A stretch of 64,000 nt of DNA from positions 42,235,711 to 42,299,710 of the forward strand of contig OZ007573.1 in NCBI GenBank assembly GCA_963931925.1, given 5' to 3'. This stretch comes from Onchidella celtica. Taxonomy: Eukaryota > Mollusca > Gastropoda > Systellommatophora > Onchidiidae. Under the pieces are notes generated by a model. The model was not told where the DNA came from and did no database searches. It saw only the letters and a program-made list of their open reading frames with translations. The position numbers and the translations under genes are program-made. Below are positions 11,484-22,829 of the stretch, one piece after another. Every line of letters starts with the position of its first letter. Within the stretch, counting starts at the first letter, position 1.

Positions 11484-12046
11484 TACGTATTTACCTACCT
11501 ATCCACATATCTACCTACTTATCTACCTACCTACCTACCTACCTACCTACCTACCTACCTACCTACTTACCTGCCTGCCTGCCTACTCTGTCTACCTACC
11601 TACCTACCTAACTACTTACCTACCTACCTACCTACCTATCTACCTGCCTGCCTGCCTACCTACCTACCTACCTACCTACCTACCTACCTACCTACCTACC
11701 TACCTACCTACCTATCTGCCTGCCTGCCTCCACCCACCCACCCACCTGCCTACCTACCTACCTACCTATCAATCTACCCACCCCCCACCTACCTACCTAC
11801 CTACCTACCCGCCTATCTACCCGCGTATCAACAAACATTCTATCCACTACCTATCTACCTACCCACCCACCCATCCACCTACCTACTAGTTACTTACCTA
11901 CCTCCTACCTGCCTACCAACCTACCTACCTACCTACCTACCTACCTATCTTCCTACCTACATACCTACCTATCTACCTACCTACCTGCCCACCTACATAT
12001 CTACCTATCTACCCACAACCTGCCTACCCACCTAATTACCTACCTA
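11484..12046 (+). repeat. (CTAC)n tetranucleotide array, about 560 bp
   Basis: Long, impure array of ctac units with ctgc, ccac and ctat variants clustered in blocks. That clustering suggests local duplication of variant blocks. No coding. Confidence 0.95.
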
Positions 12047-12301
12047 TCGATTGTTACACTTTTGACATGACGTCAGAACATCTCATGAAGTTTGAGAAAA
12101 TGCTAAGAATTAGTCCCATCTGATCAATCTAATAACATTGCAACCTATTTTTATTGAAATAAACTTTATCGTGTGCGAATGATTTGTACTTGGACTGCGC
12201 ATGGGTTCTCGTGTGGTTATCAATTGTTAATAAATATTTCCGAATACAATTTATGCTGTTACAGTTTTATGTAGTCTGTCTGTCTTCTTTGCTTCCATCA
12301 T

Positions 12302-12651
12302 CAGGGCCGGCGGAAGACCGGCATTTAAGACAAATCCTTGGGTATGGAGCTTATGGTAAATTTTGATTAACTGGGTAAAAATTCCATCCTATTGTTGCCC
12401 TTAAAAACACACACAAAACAAATCAAAACAATATATAAATATACAAAAAAAAAACGACAAAAATGTAGAAACACTTTTCAAACTAAAGTTCTATAACCTG
12501 TACATTTCGTCTTCAAGCTTTCCCTTGTCCAAACAATGTAGTCTATTTTAATTTCACTGAAATCTGTTCAGAATTCCCCCCCCCCCCCCCACCCCCTACT
12601 CCACTCCCACCCAGAGTGACCTCTTTTGCCCAGTGGACAGTATTAGCCCTG
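12302..12651. mobile_element. hAT-like non-autonomous element (350 bp)
   Basis: Begins cagggccggcgg and ends attagccctg (inverted CAGGGC...). It is flanked by tccatcat (12294-12301) and accatcat (12652-12659), a 7-of-8 matching putative 8-bp target duplication. Size and termini fit a hAT MITE. It contains a C run at 12578-12591. Confidence 0.6.
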
Positions 12652-12659
12652 ACCATCAT

Positions 12660-13134
12660 GTTTTTCATTCATACCCTGTTCAATTCTTCGAACATAGCAA
12701 AATGCGGCATTCGTTAGTTCGACAGTTCCTACAAAAATCTACCAGAAAATCCTGCAGTTTTTTTCCTTCTCCGATCAGGAACCTGGAGCGCATGGCCATT
12801 TCCCTGTAACCACCGTGGAACAAGTGTGGAGTCACAGAGACCTTTTCCGGCCGGGCCTGCGATAAGTGGCGAAAGAATCCCCCCCCCCCCTTCTACCCCA
12901 GGGGCCCCCCTTGGTGGAGGCAACAAAAGCGATAGTGTAACATTAAACCTTGTCAGATAACCCACGAGGGGAAATGGAAAATGAGCAGGGTGGTATAGAG
13001 CACAACACAAACGGACATCTAAAAAACACAAACTCTGACACAATCTGGGAGAAAGACAATGAGAGGACAATGTTTTACATTCTGAAATACGCTACTAGCC
13101 TTGAGTAACAACAAAACCAGCAGAGGCGACAATA
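12660..13134. other. Unassigned GC-richer stretch
   Basis: More GC-rich than the surroundings at about 12765-12930, with a C run near 12880-12890. No gene is recognised. Confidence 0.4.
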
Positions 13135-13284
13135 ACTTTAGCACAGATTGACACGCTGGTCTAGAAGCAAAGTGCTCGCCTCTCATGCCGAAGGTACCCG
13201 GTTCGATCCCCGCTCGGTGCAGGCATGTTGAACTTTTTGGGGTCACCTGTCACCTGTCACCTGTCGGCTTCATCGTCATCGATG

Positions 13285-13400
13285 TTAGCTGCTACAGTGG
13301 ATGTCACGACAAAATCTCCTCCACCCAATCCTGTCCTTAGCTTTCCTAGTTAGTTCACTTATTTCCAGCTGGCTGACTTTCTTGATGTTATCGTGATATG
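13285..13400 (-). pseudogene. LINE RT C-terminus, beyond the solo LTR
   Basis: When the LTR and one copy of its 5-bp duplication are skipped, the LINE frame continues uninterrupted: PPITY, then HDNIKKVSQLEISELTRKAK, then DRIGWRRFCRDIHCSS and a TAA at 13287-13285. The seamless frame independently supports the LTR boundaries at 13401 and 14634. It is too short and Met-less to appear as a gene on its own. Confidence 0.85.
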
Positions 13401-14634
13401 TGTCAAGAACAGATTTGATTCATAAATGTTTCCACTGAGTAAATTTTTGTGAGAGAGCAGTGAGTAATTTTTACAAACGTAATCATTGTGCGAGCCAGCA
13501 TAACTTGGTCTCGTAAACAATTTGTTTTGAACAGTTTTTTTCCTAATAGATAGACAGAAGATGTGGGGAAGGTAGACGGACAGCGTAAGTGTGCATGACT
13601 GAGCACTTTTTATATCTCGTGTTTTGAACTAGGTTTAGTAGAGAGGGAAGGGGTGAGTAGGAATTAAATGTTATTGAGACGTCTGTTGACGTACAGAAAA
13701 TCCGTGATCCAGAGTAAAAGCTCGGGGTTTTGAACATGTTAAGAATTTATTGCTATAAAATAACATTTTATTGTCTTGAGTGATTCGACCTTTGATGTCG
13801 ACCCAAGGTCGTTGCGTAGGGCTGTTACTTAAAATAACTCGGTTCGGCAGCTGAGCTAGAGGTGGTTGCACCAATCAAATGTATGAATCTGGACGGAAGG
13901 TCGAGACATAGCTTTAGTATTTAAACCCGTGCAGAGCTTAGTTAGAGGCCACATATAGACAATCCATTTACGAGGTGGACGGCGATAGTCCTCAGCCAGA
14001 TGAGAGACATTTAAGACGCAGTTGAGCAGTCCATATTGTGAGGAGCCTGATTTAAAGCTCCAGAGCCTAAGCTACTTGGTTTGATATGAACCCACAGCGT
14101 TTACATCCAGCGCTCTCACTCCTAGTGAGGGCCTCATGGTGAGAGTCCATACTAATTTGTAATGATGAAAGTGAACCGTTCTACTTACTTTTGAAGACAG
14201 TTTCAGAGCTACCGCCAGACAACGCATGGTTGTACAAGCATTCTCCATGGCGTGTCTAGAGGAAATGTCCATATCATAACATGTCTCATTGAATTAATAG
14301 AATTTAAACTGTTATATCCGTCGCCACTTGCGCGGATTCTATTTGGCATATAACTCATATGATCTGCAAGTAGTTAGAGTGAATAAGTTAGTCTTTATAG
14401 AAAGCTGTAGTTTCATTAGTTAGATTCAGTTGCCTTTGAATTGATATTTATATTTATAATTATATTTGTTACATTAATTCCTGTAATTAAACTGCCCTAC
14501 AGTTCTGCTAAAAATCAAAGCAATTGATTTATTTAGTTTTTAGAGTGCAAGTATTTTTTTGTGTTCGTCGATTGTGGGAGCGGACCTCGAAAGAGTGTCA
14601 GTCGAATTCTCCCCATCTAACCCACATCGCGACA
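13401..14634 (+). mobile_element. Solo LTR (1234 bp) inserted in the LINE, 5-bp target duplication
   Basis: Begins tgtcaagaac and ends catcgcgaca, and is flanked by atatg at 13396-13400 and 14635-14639. Shared with the LTR at 26318-27764: a ggaaggggtgagta/agaaggggtgaata block, ttgcaccaatcaaat, ctggacgg and a TATA-like element. There is no internal gag-pol, so it is a recombination product. Insertion interrupts the LINE codons for ITY/H, so the LTR is younger than the LINE. Confidence 0.9.
13869..13925 (+). promoter_or_regulatory. CCAAT and TATA-like elements of the LTR
   Basis: caccaatcaaat at 13869-13880 is followed about 40 bp later by tagtatttaaac. The LTR at 26.3 kb keeps the same pair (ccaatcaaat near 26764, then gtataaaagc at 26811). 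Conservation between copies fits a polymerase II promoter in U3. Confidence 0.4.
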
Positions 14635-15219
14635 ATATGTAATGGGTGGTCTTCCTTGTTTTCTCTTTGTTTCTGTCTTTCCTTGAAGGATTGATATCAT
14701 AAGGGCCGTGCTTTTGTTTCGGGCCGCGTGGCCGATGTATGCAAGTCTTCTTTTATTTATTTCAGGTGTTATTCTTCTGGTGGTGCCAAGCTGTTCTAAG
14801 ATGCTTGTATTTGTTCTCCTTTCTGTCCAACTTATTCTGAGTAGCCTTCTGTAAAGCCACATTTCAGCTGCCTCCAATCTTGTTATGTCTGCCTTTTTGA
14901 GTGTCCAGGCTTCACAACCATATAGTAGGACTGGCCAGATCAAGCACTTAAGTATGTTCACTTTGAGGTCCGTTGGTGTGCCTCTATCCTTCCAAATGTT
15001 GTTTAGTTGAACCATTTTGTGTTTTGCCATTCCTATCCTTGTTTTTATGTCCTTTGAGCAGCTTCCATCTTGCGATTTATGTGATCCTAGGTATTTGAAA
15101 TCAGTCACTTTTTCTAGTGCTGTTTTGTTTACTAGTATCTCCTGGTGTTCATGGTGCCCTGTTCCAGTATGCATGACTTTCGTTTTCTTAGCATTTAGGT
15201 GTAGGCTTGCCCGCTTCAT
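14635..15219 (-). pseudogene. LINE RT C-terminal part, after frameshift
   Basis: Continues the RT in a different frame: LHLNAKKTKVM, FKYLGS, LLYGCEAWTL, WLYRRLLRISW and RRLAYIGHAAR, then KQGRPPITY at the insertion point of the solo LTR. These are standard thumb and C-terminal landmarks of RTE/CR1-like LINE proteins. The open frame formally runs to 14617, into the LTR, but codons past 14635 are not LINE sequence. Confidence 0.88.
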
Positions 15220-15957
15220 CCACTCTGTGCAACACTCTTTTCATGCTGGTGATGTTATCTGACATGAGAGCTGTGTCATCAGCGTAGCGAAGGTTTGTGA
15301 TGTTTCGGCTTCCGATCTTTATTCCCATATCTTCTATGTCTGCGTTTCTCATGATCTGCTCAGTATAAATATTGAAAAGATGAGGTGAAAGTATGCAACC
15401 CTGTCTGACTCCTTTCTCGGTGTTGAAATATGGACAGTTCTCATTGTTCCATCTAATCGTTGCCTTTTGTTCGTGGTATAGTGCAGCGATGAGGGTCACA
15501 AGGTGTTTCGGGAATCCCATCTTAATCATTATATCGAACAGGTGATGGTGCCTAACGCTGTCGAACGCTTTGCTGTAGTCTATGAACGTGATGAAGGCTT
15601 CGTTTCCATTGCTTCTTATCTGTTCAATCATTATTTGTAGTATGAAGAGCATGTCAGCGGTTCCTCTGTTGGTCCTGTAGCCAGCTTGACATTCTGATAG
15701 TTCCTCTTCTACCTTAGATTTCATTCTGTTGAGTATGATGATGAGCAGGATTTTGCTGGTGTGACTGATGAGGGCGATGGTTCTATAATTTCCACAGTCT
15801 TTGACATTGCCGCTTTTGTATAGCATGACGAATTCTTGTAGCTTCCAGTCTGTTGGCCATTCATTTGTCTGCCAAATTTTGCAGATCATTTGGTGGAGTG
15901 CTTTTATTCCTGATTCGCTGGTATGTTTCAGGAGTTCACCTGGTATGTTGTCTAATC
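15188..15957 (-). pseudogene. LINE reverse transcriptase, catalytic domain (5' part of broken ORF)
   Basis: RT fingers/palm region of a non-LTR retrotransposon. Counting from the Met at 15889, motif FIDYSKAFDSV lies at residues 102-112 (first catalytic Asp 104), RQGCILSP at 162-169 and YADD at 202-205 (catalytic Asp pair 204/205). An AGYRTNRGT motif is at 69-77. The open frame extends upstream of that Met to 15957 without a start, because the element is 5'-truncated. All catalytic residues are intact. A one-base frameshift near 15215 moves the downstream part into another frame, so the protein is not continuous. The element would act in target-primed reverse transcription of its own RNA. The endonuclease domain is missing. 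Confidence 0.9.
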
Positions 15958-16251
15958 CAGGGGGGTAAAATTCCTGTCCCTGATCCTACGGTAGGTAGGC
16001 TGGAGAACTTAGTTTTCTCGGATAAGAACGAAAAACTCGGAGGGCCGGTTTGTATGTTGCGGACGTTAAAGATACCTTGGCAGTTGAAAGTCGAGAAGAG
16101 CAGGCTGAACAAGGCCGCAGCCTGGACAAAATTCTAAATAACTAATTCCTACCACCACAAAACACAAAAACAAAAACAAGAAAAGTGAGGTGTTAATGCT
16201 ACGAGAAGTGAACCTACTAAAAAAAAAGACCTCAACACATTACTTTAGCAC

Positions 16252-16375
16252 CAACAACATTGGCATAAACCAAAGAAGACCAACAGTTTAGAACCTCAAA
16301 GACTGACAGTAACTCGGGAAATTTAAATTTCTTTTTTTTAAAATATTAATCCATTGCCATTCCATTATCATTTGC
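16252..16375. other. Short flank without features
   Basis: Sequence between the SINE target duplication and repeat P; nothing recognised. Confidence 0.4.
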
Positions 16376-16379
16376 ACTA

Positions 16380-16600
16380 ATGCAACGATATATTGCACGT
16401 TAATTACCTCCACTAATACTTTTATTGTGCACCATATTCTTTTTCTTATATCCCTTTCAAATTTCTAGTTATCTTGAAACTGAATAATGGCAAACGTACT
16501 TTTTAAAGTGTTGGTAGGACAAGTTTTTTCTCCCCTTCCATCGCCAATGAAGGTTTGTTAACATCTCAGCGGCATTCTTGCCCCGGTTGCTTTCTAACAC
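16380..16600 (+). repeat. Repeat P, copy 1
   Basis: Diverged match to 18990-19240. Shared landmarks are cacgttaattacct/cacgtcaattacct, ctgaataatggcaaacgta/atgaataatgacaaacgta, ccatcgccaat/ccatcgctaat and cttgcccngttgctttc. Noncoding. Confidence 0.6.
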
Positions 16601-17450
16601 AGACTTATTCTCTGTCAACACTCGCCTTGCAGAGCCTCAGCAGTCTCCACCTTGTCTTAATCCAGGTCCGAGAATGATGTGCCATACAGCTGACTGGAAC
16701 TAGCCAAAGCTGGAACATAGTGACCTCGTCAATGGATAAAATGAAACAATTACATGGAGATAATTAAATTATCCCTATTGTTACGCAATCTATTACAATC
16801 GCCAGCAAGTGTCGACATGTGAACGAACATCAGATCCGTTCCAATCGGCAAATATCACATCATGATTTAACCCCGTCTCAAAGCTTAGTTTTTATCACTC
16901 TCAGCTAATGTTGGACGGCTATAATACACAAGAGATGCAGAAATTCAATTTGGCCTTTTTGTTGTTGGACACATGGCAAGCACAACTGGCATTTGCTTAA
17001 TTGCCCGTCATAAGTAGAACAAAAATGAATAGTGGGAGGCTGGAATTTGTTGTTGTTTTTTTTTTTTAGTTTAAAATCATTCTCATTACATGCCACAGGG
17101 GACACGCGACTGCTTTTGTTTTTTAATCAGGATAAAAAAAAAAAAAGGAAGAAAAAAACAGAAAAAAAAACAACAATATGGTAGTCGCTTCTTTGCGAGT
17201 GAAATACGCCAAAGTTGATAGTTGATGAATTTTTTTTTTTTTTTTTTGGGCCTATAATGAAATGTATTCACATGAACATTCACATACAGTAAAGGAAAGA
17301 AGATACCAAAAACGAATTTTTCGGGGAAATCTACTAGTCCTATTAATCATAAGCTGCGGCAACGGAACTGCTATGAAACGGAGTAAACGAACAGGTTTTT
17401 TGTTTCATGAAAACTCTGCGTACTGTATCAAACTGTCATTCAACGGATAA
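16601..17450. other. Unassigned stretch with A and T homopolymers
   Basis: Contains T/A runs near 17055, 17132-17175 and 17229-17248. No gene or repeat family is recognised. Confidence 0.45.
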
Positions 17451-18115
17451 TCTAGACGGAATTTAATCTAGACAGTTGTGTTATATTATATCTCTTCACC
17501 TTCCACACCGTATCAAAAGCGCGAGTGGTCTCGCCGACTACAAAGGGAATAAGACAAAGATCAATGGGGCGACCAGGAACTTTAATAATATTGAGTTTCT
17601 CCTTTCCCCGGCTCTCTAGAGGAACGACATGGTTAAAAAAAAAAATCCGATTAATATTTTTAATCCAATCCAGCATTTCATCAATTTCTTCCTGACTGCC
17701 AGCGGGGTCTGGCCAATGTCTTTCGATGCTGGTTCCCAAGGAAGACAGGCGTGCCTGGCAATGCCAAGTGACGCAATCGGAGCCAATCAGGAAACAGGAT
17801 ACATTCCAAAGGGCGAGCCCGTGAATCAAAAGTGGCGAGCTGATTGGTTGAGAGAAGGAGTGGGGAAAAGTCAAAGTGCTAAGTGTATCGTGCTGCTATC
17901 TGTCGGCCAGATGAGCCAGCATTTGGGATGGCGTCTCTCTGGGCAGATTCAATTATTTACCTTCCTGATAATTGTTCATTGTGTCGATACCTGGACTTGC
18001 AGGTGGAACGGTTTTGGAGACTCGCTGTAATTATTGTGCTATTGTGGCCGTGCCATTTGCCTCTGTATAGTGGGTAGCAAACAAACAATCCACCAATAGA
18101 TCTCTTCTCTAAAAT
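17451..18115. other. GC-richer stretch with paired CCAAT/ATTGG motifs
   Basis: About 17690-17880 is noticeably more GC-rich and holds gccaatca (17782) and gattggttg (17842), so CCAAT motifs in both orientations. Open frames of 140 and 133 codons overlap on opposite strands; neither translates to anything I recognise. A promoter-like or unknown conserved element is possible. Confidence 0.25.
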
Positions 18116-18207
18116 AAAAAAAAAAAAATACAACAAACACAACAAGTCAGGTTCTTAAATTGATCTGTCTGGCTCCATATGTACCACCAGGATATCTTCG
18201 ATCAGTG

Positions 18208-18440
18208 ATACTCAACATTTTTTTTGTCTCACGCGCTACTTCACTCCCCCCCCCCCCACCCCCCCCCCAAAAAAAAAACAAACAACAACAACAAAAACAC
18301 ACACACACACACACACAAAACGTGCGCCTCACCATGATCGGACAAGTTAATATACAGTTTATTCTGAAGTCCCACGCCACACCAAAATATTGCCACAACC
18401 CACTGGGGCATGTGTCCCGCCGGGAGAAACGCTGACTGAG
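18208..18440 (+). mobile_element. Possible decayed hAT-like fragment with C, A and CA tracts
   Basis: cagtgatactcaacatt at 18208 resembles the cagtggttctcaa-type terminus. It is followed by C runs (18246-18268), A runs and a (CA)n tract (18297-18318). No partner terminus is found. Confidence 0.3.
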
Positions 18441-18985
18441 ATTATCAGTAAACGTTAAACATTTAAAATTCCAAATATGTCCATGATGACCATGGGTAAA
18501 AATTCGTTTTCGTTTCTGAGGCCTCAGATTTCGAATTGTCTGCTGTAGTCTTTTAGGGAGGCCGAGAATTTTGTCCTGTGATCCATTATTGACACTGAGT
18601 TGAAGAGCCATCTTTTTACGCTCGAAATATCAATAAATATTTCTTGGTTTATTTTTCTTTTCCTATCCCTGAATATAAATTTATTTGTGTGCTTGTGTGT
18701 GTGTGTGTGTTTCAGTATAGATACGAAATTAATGTGGTAAAGGGCTTGGCCACAGAGCTTACAGCTTGGTCGTTAGCGAGAAGAAGCGTTATCTAAAAGC
18801 TCTGTATATTTATTATATATCACGAAAAAAAAATTGAAATAACAATCACAGATCGTAACAATGTTTGCCAATTTCAGTCCTAATGAAGAAAATCGAAGAG
18901 AACTGTCAGCGATGGATATTCTCCCTCCCCCCCCCCCTCTAATTAGTAGTCATTTACTGTAATTTTCTTATCACTGATATTTATG
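18441..18985. other. Unassigned stretch
   Basis: Contains a short (TG)n at about 18692-18711 and a C run near 18921-18935. A 154-codon minus-strand frame running 18611-18147 is disrupted in plausibility by the homopolymer tracts it crosses. No gene call. Confidence 0.35.
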
Positions 18986-18989
18986 TAAC

Positions 18990-19240
18990 AATTTAATTAA
19001 CATTCGAGATACTTCACGTCAATTACCTTCACTCCTACTTTCATCGTACAACGTATTTCATGTCTAAAATATTCCTTTCAGGCTAATAATCAACTGGAAA
19101 ATGAATAATGACAAACGTAATTTTTAGGTGTCAGTTGAAGAACCCTTCCCGCATCCCCCCCCCCCCCCTCCATCGCTAATCTGGATTTGTTACAACTCTT
19201 AACCGCACTCTTGCCCAGTTGCTTTCATTTACAATTTTGT
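18990..19240 (+). repeat. Repeat P, copy 2
   Basis: See the copy at 16380-16600. A C run at about 19156-19169 is inserted relative to that copy. Confidence 0.6.
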
Positions 19241-20590
19241 CTTAATTAACCATTGTCACTTGATTTCAAATAATTCAAATATCATAATTCAGGCGTACAC
19301 AGTTTTAGTGTTATCAATCGCCTTTTTTCCAATTGCCAACATTCTTTACAGAGGTAAACAATTCCCTTTCCTCTTTTAACCACAGAGAAAGACATTAACC
19401 TACTGCTCTAGTTGGGTGCACCATCAGCATCTGCAGAAACTCTCTCACTGATGGACAGAACCGACCATTAAGTGCACTGACGAAAGATCTGTTCATTGCT
19501 CACAGTGTTAAAACCACTGGCCATTTGAGACTGGCAGAGTCTGATCCAAGGTAAGAGTAGTTTCTAAATTACCACTGACCAAATTGAGCAGGAAGTGCCC
19601 ATTCCTTTAATATATTGCAGAACTGCACACTCTTCTCAGCACTACAAGAAACATATTGGCCCAAACCCACCGGCCTGAATGTCAAATTCTATGGTGCCCT
19701 TTAGAACTGCAGAAAACCGTAAATTTTCTTAAAAGAACAAATCTGCAGATTTAGATTGGTGAACGAAAGAAGAAGAAGAATGAAACCCGCCGTCTTCGTC
19801 GTACTCTCCATCTTAGCCATTTTGGACTAGCCCCCTTTCTCATATCTCAAATACGCTTTTCATACGCTTGGCTTCACCTTCTCCCCCCCATCCAACTGTA
19901 CGACCATGGTGAATGTTCCTGATAAGATCTCGATCGTTCAATCCTTTAAGTGGCATTTTGCAACCAACAGTTTTACTATTTCATTAGATACATAGCCCAG
20001 AATCAATAAAAAAAATTTTTTTTATGGAATCCTACAACTCATTCCGTTGGGAAAACTATAACAACAACAACCACCTCAAACTTTGAAATTTATAACGATT
20101 GAAAAGGGTAACTATGATCTCCTTACCGCCGCCCCCATTCACATGCACGCATTTCACTTGCTGAAGGACCCCCCCCCCCCCGCTCTCGCCTCCGTCTGAG
20201 CGGCACTTATTTCGTAGATTGCTCATTAGTTTGAATTTTCAAGATGGTCGTAAGTGCCATCGACGTTCAGGAAGATGAAATAAATATATAAATAAATAAA
20301 AAGTCAGACCATCAACCGATCTTAATTTGTTTCCAATTTTGCACTCCAGGTTCTGTTCTTTCTTTACCAACATCGTCTACAAATGCAATTGCTTCATACA
20401 TCTCCAAATGACTACGGTGACCAATGCAGCTGATGTGTTCTGGTCATTTCCTGACGGGCAAGCTACGGGAATTAATTGTCCTGCGGAAAGGTCAACTGAT
20501 TTTCTAATCGGCCGAACGGTTCAGTGATTTACTCAAGGTTCTGGTTTACTTCTTTGGCCGTCTAGACGGCACGAGGGACTCATTCCACAC
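19241..20590. other. Unassigned noncoding stretch
   Basis: No gene or named repeat is recognised. A C run lies near 20169-20182. Confidence 0.45.
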
Positions 20591-20593
20591 TCG

Positions 20594-20885
20594 GTGATGA
20601 CACACACACACGCACATGACATCATTATCATCACCAATGTCACCACCGTCACCATCATCAACATTATCACCACCAGTATCATCACTATCATCTTCGTCAT
20701 CATCATCACCACCACCACCACATTATCGTCAGTCGTAAAAAAGCAAAAAGAAAGAAAAACATCAGCAGCAACAATGAAATGTAATTTAAAAAAAAGTACC
20801 AAATGGCGTCACCAATCGCCATATCCCCCCCCCCCCCAAAGGCTACCATTACCACCACCACTATCACCACCACCACCACCACTAT
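20594..20885 (+). repeat. CAT/CAC/ATC-rich trinucleotide tracts
   Basis: Imperfect atc/acc/cac repeats at 20615-20725 and 20840-20885, with a C run at 20826-20837 between. Open frames across them are Thr/Ile or Val/Met homopolymers and not real. Confidence 0.85.
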
Positions 20886-20892
20886 TTTAACC

Positions 20893-21225
20893 AAATGTGT
20901 AGACTTCATGCATATCCGAAGAAAGCACTATGCCTGCGGATCCATGAAAGAATTAATTTATCCCGTCCTTTTTGAGAGAGGCTAAGGTCTACAACTTGAT
21001 TTCAAACTTTTATACTCGTTTACAAAACTTTTTCAAGATCTATACAAAAATACTTTTTTAGAGTTTTACCAATGTGTTAAAATTATATGACTGTATTTAA
21101 ATTCCATGTTCAACCTAACAGCTGTGAATACGACACATAAATAATGAAAATGTACCCAGATAGACCGCGAGGGGCGCAAAGTGACTGTTATCGTGCCGAC
21201 GGCCGGAAAACCCAAACTCAAATCA
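20893..21225 (-). repeat. Repeat E, inverted copy
   Basis: Starts with cttcatgcatatccgaag and tatgcctgcggatccatgaa, the inverse of the inner part of the E copy at 4902-5260. It ends with gttatcgtgccgac and aaaacccaaactcaa, the inverted E terminus. Confidence 0.65.
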
Positions 21226-21902
21226 TCGCATATTTTTCTACACATCGCAGTTCTAAAACTTGACAAACTTTTCTGTAAACCACATAATTTAAGACGGTTC
21301 TCAAAAGTCTCTCTGGACGGCATCCTGATGCCACCACCACAATTAGTGCAGTATCGTAGCTGGCGTAGACAAACAAACATACTGTCTCGTAAACCACACA
21401 GCAATCACTGATCCTACACCGGGGATTCCCCCTGAGTAAACAAACAGCACCGTCTGGCATTGGCGCAGCTGAAAGGGCAGGTCACTGCACCTGGCCGCGC
21501 CAAAGGGGAATAATCATTTAATTGTTTTAACTTTGTTTATAAATAACTTCTATTTATCAAGCAAGCTATCGTATATAAATTTATCTATACGCCGTAAATC
21601 TAGATCAAATTTCAAGAATTGAGATTAGAGATGTAATAACAAAACTCCGAGTTTAATATTCTGTGTATGGCCGGAGTTGTTGCCAGAGCCTGGACATGTC
21701 TATTATGTAGAAATGTTCTGTCTTTTTAGATTTATTTATAATAATTATTTAATTTTTTATTTTTTTTTAAATTCTATATAATTACCTCCTACAGAACCTA
21801 ATGTGCACAGCTAAGGTCTGCATCTGTCTGTGGTCTGCCTCCACACCTTGACTTCTCTTGTCTTCATATGAACTGCACAGAGGAACAGGGAAATTGAAGC
21901 AG

Positions 21903-21905
<3 letters not shown>
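21226..21905. other. Unassigned noncoding stretch
   Basis: AT-rich; nothing recognised. Confidence 0.45.
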
Positions 21906-21907
<2 letters not shown>

Positions 21908-21948
<41 letters not shown>

Positions 21949-22275
21949 AAAACCCACAGCCTTACATTAGTCTTCTGTTATGCAAATAATTCTTCGGACA
22001 TGAATCCTCCTTTTCACCCGCCCTCTCCCTCTCTCTCTCTTTCTCTCTCTCTCTCCCGCGTTTCTCTCTCTCGCTGTCTTTCTGCTCGTCATGCTGAACA
22101 TAAAATGTTTATAAAAAAAGAGGCTTTTAAGGAGCCATTTCTTTTTATTGTATCCTCTGTTTTAAACACACCCACGCAACTACATACACATTCACACGTA
22201 AGCACACGCACTTACACACAAACATACACACACATACACCCAAACATACACACACATACACACAAACATGCATGC
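21908..22275 (+). repeat. Cluster of AG, CT and CA microsatellites
   Basis: (AG)n at about 21909-21944, (CT)n at about 22024-22071 and imperfect (CA)n at about 22184-22268, with short unique DNA between. Confidence 0.85.
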
Positions 22276-22490
22276 AAAGCGTGCGTCGAGGCCTGGATTT
22301 ATAAACTTCAATAAGTACATGCACTCTTTTATGAGACAGGTGAGTAAACACATCACTAAAGACTGACAGAGACAGAAAAGGTAAATTTGCCTTGCTTGGA
22401 GTACCAAGGCAGTGGGGAGTGAGCAGCGATAGTTTTAGAGCAGCAGGCCTGTCCAACGTAGGCCGGATTCGTTGTTTTAGGCCTTATTTT
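22276..22490. other. Unassigned spacer
   Basis: No recognised feature before the SINE. Confidence 0.4.
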
Positions 22491-22494
22491 ATGA

Positions 22495-22829
22495 GGTTCG
22501 CTGCTCTTGGCCTCTACATCTCACTTTTCTTGTTCTTGTTACTGTGTGTTTTTGTGGTAGGGAATAGTTTTTCAGAATTTTGCCCGGGCAGCGGTTTTGT
22601 TCGACCTGCTCTTCTTGACGTTCAACTGCCAAGGTATCTTTAACGTGCGCAACGTCCACATGGGCCTTGCCTTCACATAGGTGCTCTATCCTACCTACCA
22701 TAGGATCGGGACAGGAATCCCCCCCCCCCCCCCCAAAAAAAAATCCAACATGCCTGCACTGACCAGGATCGAACCCGATACCTTCGGCATGACAGGCGAG
22801 CACCTTGCTTCTAGACCACCGTGTCCCTT
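22495..22829 (-). mobile_element. SINE family A copy
   Basis: Near full-length and antisense. From left to right it shows the 3' region (cacttttcttgttcttgtta), the body (tttgcccgggcagcg, ttcaactgccaaggtatct, ttaacgtgcgcaacgt), a long C tract at about 22719-22733 (oligo-G in the sense strand), and the tRNA-like head with inverted B-box (ggatcgaacc) and gcttctagaccacc. No clear target duplication. Confidence 0.85.

Larger units (their letters stand above)
13242..15957 (-). mobile_element. 5'-truncated non-LTR retrotransposon (LINE) inside the SINE
   Basis: Without the LTR it carries, about 1.48 kb. It is antisense to the SINE. At its 5' end (15957) it begins in the RT coding region with GLDNIPGELLKHTSE. 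At its 3' end (about 13244-13262) it finishes in three tandem cacctgt units, i.e. a short tandem 3' tail as seen in RTE-type LINEs. The insertion interrupts the oligo-G region of the SINE; a ggggt at both borders may be the target duplication or microhomology. The 5' truncation implies incomplete reverse transcription. Confidence 0.85.
13145..16241 (+). mobile_element. tRNA-derived SINE (family A), split by a LINE carrying a solo LTR
   Basis: The tRNA-like head is at about 13149-13241 (ctggtctagaagcaaagtg, then B-box ggttcgatccc, then gcaggcatgttg). The SINE body resumes at 15958 (ttcctgtccctgatcctac, ataccttggcagttg, gagaagagcaggctgaaca) and ends in an A-rich tail near 16241. Identical 10-mers actttagcac flank the whole composite at 13135-13144 and 16242-16251, consistent with a SINE target duplication now 3.1 kb apart. 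With the inserts removed, the SINE is about 380 bp. Other copies are listed at 22.5, 31.9, 43.9, 44.6, 46.5 and 60.1 kb. Confidence 0.85.

Noticed and set aside
11484-12046. Telomere-like or satellite centromeric array
   Set aside because: The unit is a simple CTAC tetranucleotide with random interruptions and unique DNA on both sides.
15188-15889. Functional reverse transcriptase gene
   Set aside because: Catalytic motifs are intact, but the element is 5'-truncated, frameshifted near 15215 and split by an LTR.
17452-18030. Overlapping 140- and 133-codon ORFs as a gene
   Set aside because: Opposite strands are open at once, there is no recognisable domain, and a poly-A/T tract lies in the middle. 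Kept only as an unassigned GC-richer segment.
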